Source: Bacteroidales bacterium (GTDB lineage Bacteria; Bacteroidota; Bacteroidia; Bacteroidales; B18-G4). From it: a stretch of 14,816 nucleotides of DNA. The DNA lies in NCBI GenBank assembly GCA_023145125.1, contig JAGLEK010000491.1, positions 1 to 14,816 on the forward strand, written 5' to 3'. The position numbers were made by a program, and so were the translations under genes. Below, one piece after another: positions 9,557-14,816 of this stretch. The notes under the pieces are model-generated. The model worked only from the letters and a program-made list of their open reading frames with translations, had not been told where the DNA came from and ran no database searches. Positions within the stretch are counted from its first letter, which is position 1; each line of letters opens with the position of its first letter.

Positions 9557-9572
9557 AAATTCAAAATTTCAA
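9557..9572 (+). repeat. Direct repeat, copy 1 (AAATTCAAAATTTCAA)
   Basis: This 16-nt AT-rich word recurs exactly at 9946-9961. The copies bracket 373 nt that include the MITE-like segment. In the second copy the word continues a short TTCAAAA-type low-complexity run, so the match may reflect a common low-complexity family and not a duplication by insertion. Confidence 0.7.
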
Positions 9573-9573
9573 A

Positions 9574-9839
9574 CTATTGTAGATCTCGTTATAGTAGTGT
9601 CCGGGGAAATCTAGATTGAATCGGTGAAAGGCCCATTGGCGTTTACTTTTACGATATCTGAGAAAAGGAGGCCTTAGGGAGGCGGTCCAGGCAGGAGGTG
9701 CCTCGACCTTGCTCGGCATGACAAGATTATCTATGTAAACGCTTAGTTCTCGGCTTTGCTTATACATGACAACTTCGGCAGTTAACATCTGGCAGCCGCT
9801 CGGCACAGTTTATACTGAGTTGAGCGGCGAGACTAATAG
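9574..9839. mobile_element. Candidate MITE-like non-autonomous element, 266 bp
   Basis: The two ends form an imperfect inverted repeat. The left end reads CTATT-GTAGA-TCTCG at 9574-9588. The right end, read on the minus strand from 9839, is CTATT-AG-TCTCG. Immediately outside lie matching 5-nt direct repeats TCAAA at 9569-9573 and 9840-9844, as a target-site duplication would look. The interior is GC-richer than its AT-rich flanks and contains an internal inverted repeat (GCGTTTAC 9639-9646 with GTAAACGC 9735-9742) and a hairpin at 9795-9828. No transposase can be read. The short, gapped ends and the low-complexity flank mean chance is possible; genome copy number would decide. Confidence 0.4.
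9795..9828. repeat. Hairpin-forming inverted repeat inside the MITE-like segment
   Basis: GCCGCTC at 9795-9801 pairs with GAGCGGC at 9822-9828. Inside, CAGT at 9806-9809 pairs with ACTG at 9814-9817 around a TTAT loop. The 4-nt strands between the two stems (GGCA and AGTT) are symmetrical and could add two G-U pairs and one C-G pair in RNA. No T-run follows on either strand, so it is not a standard terminator. Confidence 0.6.
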
Positions 9840-9961
9840 TCAAATCAAAAAATCACAGAACGTCTTGTATATATTGTATTTACTATACTTTTAGAAGATT
9901 GAATATTTTTTAACGCATCACAACTAATTCAACATTAAAAATTCAAAATTCAAAATTTCAA

Positions 9962-10034
9962 CCAGCAACCAGCATCCAGCATCCAGCATCCAGTATCCAG
10001 CATCCAGCATCCAGCATCCAGTATCCAGTATCCA
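9962..10034 (+). repeat. Heptanucleotide tandem array, ten CCAGNAN units
   Basis: Ten contiguous 7-nt units run from 9962 to 10031, plus a trailing CCA. They are one CCAGCAA, six CCAGCAT and three CCAGTAT, differing only at positions 5 and 7 of the unit. The array lies in the convergent spacer, 28 nt from the response-regulator stop, and is not inside a gene. The period is not a multiple of three and there are no spacers, so it is a simple tandem repeat and not a CRISPR. Copy number is likely to vary between strains by slippage. Confidence 0.95.
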
Positions 10035-10062
10035 CAAACTGCCTGCCAATAGCAGCTTTCTA

Positions 10063-10899
10063 TCAAGCAATCTCACACAAATACTGCACCAAATTATCCG
10101 ACCTTTTCATTCCCAGTTTTTTGCGCATACGGCTGCGCGCAGTTTCCAGGGCCCTTACGGATTGCTGGGTGATCTCTGATATTTCCTTTGAAGACATATC
10201 AAGGCGCAGGAAAGTACACAGCTTGATCTCATTAGGTGTCAGGTCAGTATGTATGCGTGTGAGGGTTTCGCGGAACTTGCTGTGCTCCTCTTCAAACCTG
10301 AGCTCAAATTCTTTCCATTCCTGCCCCTTGATCATATTTTTTAATTTAGATACAGCTGTCAGTATCTTATCACCATATTCATTATGTGTTTCCCTGTTGA
10401 TCATCCTGAGGTCGTCAATGATTGAATTACCCAGTTCCGTCCTGCGAATGATAAACAGGGCATTCTCGGTCATGATCTTCTTCTTGAAATCCAGCTCCGA
10501 CGCCAGGGCATCCCTTGTTTGTTTCAGGTCGAGATGGGTACGGATCCTGACCAGTAATTCTTTCTCGCTAAATGGCTTGGTGACATAGTCCACACCTCCG
10601 ATTTCGAAACCTTTGAGGATACTTGCCTGGTCTGTCATGGCTGTAAGGAAGATAACCGGCACTTCCCTGGTGTCATCCATTGTTTTAAGCACCTCGCAAA
10701 CTTCAAACCCATCCATAACAGGCATCATCACATCAAGGAGAATAAGGTCGAAATGAACCTTTTTACACAGATTAATAGCGTGTTCACCGCTCTGGGCATA
10801 GGATACAGAATATCCTTGTTCATCCAGTATGCTTACCATCAGGCGTATGTTGGATGGAATGTCATCCACAATCAATATATTGGCGGATTTTTTAATCAT
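10063..10899 (-). CDS. Response regulator: receiver domain plus LuxR-type helix-turn-helix
   Basis: From the ATG at 10899 the protein has 278 residues. Residues 7-125 form a receiver domain: NILIVDD supplies acidic residues D12 and D13, D56 in LILLDVMMPVMDG is the phosphoacceptor, T86 lies in VIFLTAMTD, and K108 in DYVTKPFSEKELL completes the site. A helical linker (about 125-215) follows, then a DNA-binding region (220-278) with LTPNEIKLCTFLRL, MSSKEISEITQQSVRALETA and MRKKLGM, typical of the LuxR/GerE-like HTH used by many Bacteroidota regulators. It is therefore a transcription factor; its targets are not visible. In-frame ATGs at 10911 and 10905 and a TTG at 10917 are also possible. I chose 10899 because GGAG lies 6 nt upstream. 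It overlaps the hybrid kinase stop by 8 nt, so the two are co-translated and probably cognate. Confidence 0.93.
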   Translation of the reverse strand: MIKKSANILIVDDIPSNIRLMVSILDEQGYSVSYAQSGEHAINLCKKVHFDLILLDVMMPVMDGFEVCEVLKTMDDTREVPVIFLTAMTDQASILKGFEIGGVDYVTKPFSEKELLVRIRTHLDLKQTRDALASELDFKKKIMTENALFIIRRTELGNSIIDDLRMINRETHNEYGDKILTAVSKLKNMIKGQEWKEFELRFEEEHSKFRETLTRIHTDLTPNEIKLCTFLRLDMSSKEISEITQQSVRALETARSRMRKKLGMKRSDNLVQYLCEIA

Positions 10900-13210
10900 A
10901 TTCATCTCCATTTGCAATGATCTCTTTCATTTTCTTCAGATAATCAGGGAAAGAAGCCAGGCTGGAATCGATCCTTTCAATATCATAATTATCGCAATAA
11001 ACAGTCAGTTTGTCTCCATAGTCAACGAGTAAACGGATATCATATTCTCTACCGGTGTTGTGGATCGCTTCTGCAAACATACGTATAGACTTAAACTCCT
11101 TCAGCTCATTGGCCTGGTGCCACAAAGGCAGGTATTGCTGTTCAATCCTGTGCAATGCATTCTTAACAGAGCCCAGGTATTTTTTTTCATTTAAACTATC
11201 CTCACCGGCAGCATATGTTCCGCTATCTCCCCGCATCTTATTCCCTCCTTCCAACAATGCTTTCATTTTTTCATATAGCTCTTCAACATGAAAGGGTTTT
11301 ATCAGGAAATCATCAAAGCCCGAATGGGAGATGCGTTCAATATCCTCTCTCATCGCAAGGGCAGTGAGGGCTAATATGGGAACTCCTGACAGCTTCTTAT
11401 CAGCCCTGATCCTTTTAACTGCCTCATAACCATCCATCACAGGCATCATAATATCCATCAATACAAGATCAGGATAAGACCTTCTGATCTGCTCAAGGGC
11501 CTCTGCGCCATCCTCCGCTTCACTTACTTTGACACCACAATCTTCGAGGTTATCCTTCACAAATCTTCTGTTGATCTCCGAATCATCGACAAGCAATATT
11601 CGTTTCCCGAAAAATATAGTACGGAAGTCCTTGTATTTACCTTCCTTATCAATTTTGCGGTCTGCCACATCAACATCATTAAGTATGATTGAAAAAGAAG
11701 ATCCCTCACCCGGAATGCTCTCCACGCTGATACTTCCTTGCATCATCTCAAGCAAACGCCTGGTAATGGATAAACCCAGGCCGGTACCTTCCAGTCTCTC
11801 TCCTTCTATGTTATCCAGCTGCACAAAAGAATCAAAAATAGCTTCATACGACTCCTCCGGAATACCAATTCCGCTGTCCTCCACTTTGATGAGCAGGCCA
11901 ATCCTGCCATTCTCATATTCTCTATCGATCAGTTTAACGATCAGCCTGACATAACCTTCTTTTGTAAACTTAACTGCATTGCCGATCAGGTTAAACAACA
12001 CCTGGCGGACCCGGATCTTGTCCAGCATGAGCAGTTCCGGGACATCATCCCGCACATCCACCACAAAATCCAGGTTCTTCTTTGCAACTTTAACTGCAAA
12101 AACCTGGGAAACTTCTGTTATCAATGTCCTGATTTCCACTGATTCCAGACTAATATCAAGTCTTCCGGCTTCAATTTTAGATAAGTCCAGGATATCGTTG
12201 ATCAGCATCAGCAAGCTGTTTCCTGCCGTCCTGATAGAACCGGCATATTCTTTCAGCCGAGGGTTTTCAAGATGGCCGGTCAGCATTTCAGAGAAACCAA
12301 TTATGGAATTCAACGGTGTTCTGATCTCGTGGGAAATATTTGAAATGAATTCGCTTTTTATTTTATTGGACTGCTCGGCTGCTTCCTTGGCTTTCCTCAG
12401 GTTCTCTTCATCTTGCTTCCTGTCGGTAATATCCCGGATAATGTCCAGCACTTCATCCTTACCTATCGGAATATACCTGGCTTCAAAATACCTGATGCCA
12501 TCCGTCATTTCCAGGGCCATCTCATCTGTCACAATATCGCCGGTTTCGAGCGCCTCTTGCATCTTTTCAAACCCGCTTTTCTTGATCTCTTCCGGCAAAG
12601 CGACATCCAAAATGCTTTTTCCCATGAATTCTTCCGGAGCAAGTACCAGCTTTTCCTGTGAATTCGCATGATAGTCAATAAACCTTCCATGTTTATCAAA
12701 CCTGAAAATAATATCAGGCATTGACTTAAGCATGATCTCATAGCGGGTCAGGATCTCCTGAAGCTGGTTTTCAATTTTTTTAGATCTGGACAGATCAAAT
12801 GCAACTCCACGTACTCCAACTACTTCATCCTCAGCAAAGATGGGATATGAATAAAGCAAAATCGGAAAGGTATTTCCGCTCTTTCTTACAGCAGTGTACT
12901 CTTCCCCTTCCACTGCCTGGCCGCTTAACACCTTAGCCATCCGGCCCTTAGCTTTCTCATGCTCCTCCGGCGCAACAACATTAAATACAGGGATATTGTC
13001 CTCAATATCCTCCTGGGTATACCCCATAATTTCCAGGCCCATGGGATTGCAATAGGTGATCCTGCCATTAAGGTCATACTCAAATATTCCCAGGGGGAGC
13101 AGGTTGAGCAGGTCCCAATATTTCTTTTCACTGTCCTTATAGGCAGCTTCCAGCTTTTTAAAGGCGCCTTCCCGGTTTTTCCCGGTTTTATCTACTCGAT
13201 TTTGTGACAC
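10892..13210 (-). CDS. Soluble PAS-PAS hybrid sensor histidine kinase
   Basis: A 772-residue protein with no evident membrane segment or signal peptide. In order: a PAS domain at about 28-142 (LLPLGIFEYDLNGRITYCNP), a second PAS at about 155-264 (MPDIIFRFDKHGRFIDYH, ending in DIIRDITDRKQ), a short coiled coil, HisKA with phospho-acceptor H294 in FISNISHEIRTPLNSIIGFS, and an ATPase domain with N411 (N box), DSGIGIP at 445-451 and GTGLGL at 475-480. A receiver at about 535-652 has acidic pair D542-D543, phospho-acceptor D586, T616 and K638. A helical domain at about 675-770 could be a phosphotransfer module. The start is GTG; an in-frame TAG lies about six codons upstream and the next ATG is codon 57, inside PAS 1. 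The input signal cannot be read from sequence. The partner is the overlapping response regulator. Confidence 0.95.
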   Translation of the reverse strand: MSQNRVDKTGKNREGAFKKLEAAYKDSEKKYWDLLNLLPLGIFEYDLNGRITYCNPMGLEIMGYTQEDIEDNIPVFNVVAPEEHEKAKGRMAKVLSGQAVEGEEYTAVRKSGNTFPILLYSYPIFAEDEVVGVRGVAFDLSRSKKIENQLQEILTRYEIMLKSMPDIIFRFDKHGRFIDYHANSQEKLVLAPEEFMGKSILDVALPEEIKKSGFEKMQEALETGDIVTDEMALEMTDGIRYFEARYIPIGKDEVLDIIRDITDRKQDEENLRKAKEAAEQSNKIKSEFISNISHEIRTPLNSIIGFSEMLTGHLENPRLKEYAGSIRTAGNSLLMLINDILDLSKIEAGRLDISLESVEIRTLITEVSQVFAVKVAKKNLDFVVDVRDDVPELLMLDKIRVRQVLFNLIGNAVKFTKEGYVRLIVKLIDREYENGRIGLLIKVEDSGIGIPEESYEAIFDSFVQLDNIEGERLEGTGLGLSITRRLLEMMQGSISVESIPGEGSSFSIILNDVDVADRKIDKEGKYKDFRTIFFGKRILLVDDSEINRRFVKDNLEDCGVKVSEAEDGAEALEQIRRSYPDLVLMDIMMPVMDGYEAVKRIRADKKLSGVPILALTALAMREDIERISHSGFDDFLIKPFHVEELYEKMKALLEGGNKMRGDSGTYAAGEDSLNEKKYLGSVKNALHRIEQQYLPLWHQANELKEFKSIRMFAEAIHNTGREYDIRLLVDYGDKLTVYCDNYDIERIDSSLASFPDYLKKMKEIIANGDEYD

Positions 13211-13245
13211 GATACCGCGTATTTTATCCTAAAGATAATAAATAT

Positions 13246-13273
13246 AAAAAAAACCCAGCCTTTGGCCGGGTTT
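13246..13273 (-). terminator. Strong intrinsic terminator facing the kinase gene
   Basis: Read on the minus strand, AAACCC (13273-13268) and GGC (13266-13264) pair with GCC (13260-13258) and GGGTTT (13256-13251), with one mismatch between them and a 3-nt loop. The second arm runs directly into eight T residues (T-run 13253-13246). Transcripts from the alaS side should stop here, only 36 nt before the kinase GTG. On the plus strand the hairpin is followed only by TTTATTATT, so it would be weaker in that direction. Confidence 0.8.
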
Positions 13274-13450
13274 ATTATTCTGGAGATTCGGGTTTATGTT
13301 CCATTTCTGAAACATTGAATAACTTATTATCAAATCTCAGACCAAAAACATTTATTCTCCCCAAATCCTGAATTTCAGCACATTATAAGATAGTACACTT
13401 AGCAGGATTTCCCAAAATGGGAAAGCTGTTCTCCTTTTTGGAATAGCAAT
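13274..13450. other. 177-nt gene-free stretch between two minus-strand terminators
   Basis: No protein-coding gene is supported here. The longest minus-strand frame with an ATG would be 28 codons and would read through the downstream terminator. A small inverted repeat, TTTCCC at 13408-13413 with GGGAAA at 13419-13424, has no T-run. The stretch could be an alaS 3' trailer, a small RNA or a leader of the kinase operon; nothing in the sequence decides between them. Confidence 0.5.
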
Positions 13451-13476
13451 AAAAAACTATCTTCGAAGCAGAAGAT
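13451..13476 (-). terminator. Intrinsic terminator at the alaS stop codon
   Basis: Read on the minus strand, ATCTTC (13476-13471), starting at the last base of the alaS TGA, is followed by a 6-nt loop and GAAGAT (13464-13459), then AG and six T residues (13456-13451). This is the layout of a Rho-independent terminator placed directly at the gene end. The stem is only 6 bp, so it may be leaky, which would explain a second terminator about 180 nt downstream. Confidence 0.65.
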
Positions 13477-14816
13477 CAGATCAAGGTTTTGACCTTGTCA
13501 AGGGCTGCCTGTATACCTGAAGGATCTTTTCCGCCGGCTGTGGCAAAATGGGGCTGTCCACCGCCACCGCCTTTGATCTCTTTGGCCAGTTCCCGGATCA
13601 GGCTGCCCGCATTAAGCTTGTTCGCTTTTATCGCCTTCTCTCCTATCGCCACTGTAAGGAATGCTTTTCCTTCTGAAGTGCTTCCCAGGACAGCAAGCAC
13701 CTTTTTGTTGTTTTTTATCAGGCTGAAGGCAATGTTTTTTACTACCGACAGATCAGCATCCACCCTGGCTGTCAGGAGGTCAACTCCTTTGTATGGCTTT
13801 ATTGCAGACTCCAGGTCTGTTAAAAGCCCTCCTGACACCTTGCGGTTCAGGGTTTCGGTAAGCTTTTGCAGCTTTTTGTTCTCATCGATCATGCCCCGGA
13901 CCCCTTTCACAATATCCTTAGTATTTTTCAGGAGCTCACGGATCTTATTCTCAGCATCGACCCTCGCCTGCACGAAGTTTTCGGCCGCCTCACCTGTGAT
14001 CGCTTCAATACGCCGTACACCGGCAGCAATTGCACTTTCTGAAACAATTTTGAAATATCCTATCTGGCCTGTAGCAGGTACATGGGTACCTCCGCATAAT
14101 TCAATGGAATCGCCAAAGCGTACAACCCTGACTTTATCGCCATATTTTTCGCCAAAAAATGCCAGGGCACCCATGTCCATTGCCTGCTGCATTTCCACAG
14201 CGCGATGCTCATCGATGGTGTCATTATTCCTGATCATTGCATTTACCATTTTTTCGACCGAAAAGACCTCTTCATCCGTCATTTTCTCAAAATGGGAAAA
14301 GTCAAAACGCAAATGTTCTGCATCCACAAGAGATCCTTTCTGCTCCACATGTTCGCCCAAAACTTTACGCAGGGCATAATGCATCAGGTGCGTGGCCGAA
14401 TGGTTATTTTCGATTTTTCTTCGGTTCTCACGGTCAACGATGGCTGTGAAACCATCCAGGGCTCCTTCCATGCCTTTTTCTGCAAGGTGTATGGTTAAAT
14501 CATTCTCTTTTTTTGTATCAAAGACCTTGATTGTCACTTCCTTGTTCCTGAGTATGCCCTTGTCGCCAACCTGCCCGCCGGACTCGGCATAAAAAGGTGT
14601 TTTATCCAGCACAAGTTCATAGTAAGTATTTTGCTTTTCCTTCACTTCCCTGTAGCGGAGCAATTTTACTTCAGCCTCGAGCTGTTCGTAGCCAAGAAAT
14701 TCGCCCGGCCTATCGCTCTCTGAAAGCACAACCCAATCAGACTTATCCAGTTCAGCAGCCTGCCTTGAGCGTTGTTTTTGTTCCTCGAGGCCTTTCTTAA
14801 ACCCCTCCATGTCGAC
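13476..14816 (-). CDS. alaS: Alanyl-tRNA synthetase, C-terminal half (5' end outside window)
   Basis: The frame is open to the window edge, so the gene is partial: about 446 of the usual 870-880 residues are present, and the ATG at 14810 is internal. The aminoacylation core and tRNA-binding helices are missing. What remains starts with the FKKGLEEQKQRSRQAA linker, followed by TPFYAESGGQVGDKG and the editing domain that removes mischarged Ser and Gly. Its metal ligands, numbered from that internal Met, are H137 and H141 in HSATHLMH and C239 and H243 in CGGTHVPATGQIGYF. A coiled-coil segment (about 280-335) leads to the C-Ala domain, which carries GGGGGQPHFATAGG near residue 414. The gene ends in a terminator that begins at its stop codon. 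Confidence 0.97.
   Translation of the reverse strand, partial: VDMEGFKKGLEEQKQRSRQAAELDKSDWVVLSESDRPGEFLGYEQLEAEVKLLRYREVKEKQNTYYELVLDKTPFYAESGGQVGDKGILRNKEVTIKVFDTKKENDLTIHLAEKGMEGALDGFTAIVDRENRRKIENNHSATHLMHYALRKVLGEHVEQKGSLVDAEHLRFDFSHFEKMTDEEVFSVEKMVNAMIRNNDTIDEHRAVEMQQAMDMGALAFFGEKYGDKVRVVRFGDSIELCGGTHVPATGQIGYFKIVSESAIAAGVRRIEAITGEAAENFVQARVDAENKIRELLKNTKDIVKGVRGMIDENKKLQKLTETLNRKVSGGLLTDLESAIKPYKGVDLLTARVDADLSVVKNIAFSLIKNNKKVLAVLGSTSEGKAFLTVAIGEKAIKANKLNAGSLIRELAKEIKGGGGGQPHFATAGGKDPSGIQAALDKVKTLI

Larger units (their letters stand above)
9485..10062. other. Gene-free convergent spacer between eno and the response regulator
   Basis: This 578-nt stretch separates eno (+) from the response regulator (minus), so both transcription units end here. 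I find no credible gene in it. It holds, in order: repeated TAAATCC-like words, a 20-bp palindrome, AT-rich low-complexity blocks, a GC-richer 266-bp segment with inverted ends, a further AT-rich block, and a heptamer tandem array that ends 28 nt from the regulator stop. No clear intrinsic terminator with a T-run was found for eno or for the regulator. Confidence 0.85.

Noticed and set aside
9599..9610. GTGTCCGGGGAA as the end of an insertion sequence
   Set aside because: It looks like some transposon ends, but I found no inverted partner in the window and cannot name a family for it.
9561..9806. 81-codon minus-strand frame within the eno-regulator spacer
   Set aside because: It matches no family I know, its composition reads like translated repeat DNA, and it spans the internal symmetries of the mobile-element candidate. 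It could at most be a decayed fragment.
9962..10034. CRISPR-like array
   Set aside because: Units are 7 nt and contiguous, with no spacers and no cas genes nearby; it is a simple tandem repeat.
11979..12671. 230-codon plus-strand frame opposite the histidine kinase
   Set aside because: It is a Ser/Ile-rich shadow of the HisKA and PAS coding sequence with no family pattern.
13230..13237. Possible Bacteroidota -7 promoter element for the kinase (TATCTTTA on the minus strand)
   Set aside because: It fits TAnnTTTG at all but the last base, but no TTTG -33 element is present at the right distance, where only the terminator T-run lies. Too weak to call.
13233..13319. 28-codon minus-strand ORF between alaS and the kinase
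   Set aside because: It reads straight through the strong terminator hairpin and its T-run, giving a typical spurious peptide, and has no ribosome-binding context.
13489..14379. 296-codon plus-strand frame opposite alaS
   Set aside because: It is the antisense of the conserved editing and C-Ala domains of alanyl-tRNA synthetase and has no recognisable domain of its own.

Overview
The window looks like a chromosomal segment of a Bacteroidota (Bacteroidetes) bacterium. Four things point there. Gene order runs rpsH-rplF-rplR-rpsE-rpmD-rplO-secY-map-infA-rpmJ-rpsM-rpsK-rpsD-rpoA-rplQ-eno, with no adk between secY and map and with eno just after rplQ. Most start codons follow A/T-rich sequence with no Shine-Dalgarno motif. 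Ribosomal proteins L36 and S4 lack the zinc-binding cysteines, and L17 carries a long acidic tail. This assignment rests on recalled family features, not on a search.

Layout. Positions 1-8101 (+) are the distal part of the spc operon plus the alpha operon, tightly packed: ribosomal proteins, the SecY translocon channel, methionine aminopeptidase, IF-1 and the RNA polymerase alpha subunit. The window opens inside rpsH. A candidate intrinsic terminator follows rplQ, then eno (enolase) runs to 9484. Positions 9485-10062 form a 578-nt gene-free spacer between convergent units. It holds a 20-bp perfect palindrome, AT-rich low-complexity blocks, a 266-bp segment with MITE-like ends, and a ten-unit heptamer tandem array. 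On the minus strand, 13210 down to 10063 encodes a soluble PAS-PAS hybrid histidine kinase whose stop overlaps the start of a receiver/LuxR-type-HTH response regulator; together they look like a two-gene phosphorelay. Positions 14816-13476 (minus) are the C-terminal half of alanyl-tRNA synthetase, cut by the window edge, with two minus-strand terminators between it and the kinase.

How the genes work together. The left half is core growth machinery: ribosome assembly, translation initiation, N-terminal methionine removal, secretion and transcription, with glycolytic enolase downstream. The kinase-regulator pair is an accessory signalling module whose input and target genes are not visible.

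I see no clear previously undescribed system. The items most worth a second look are the candidate non-autonomous mobile element at 9574-9839, the 121-residue acidic repeat tail on L17, and the possible phosphotransfer domain at the kinase C terminus.
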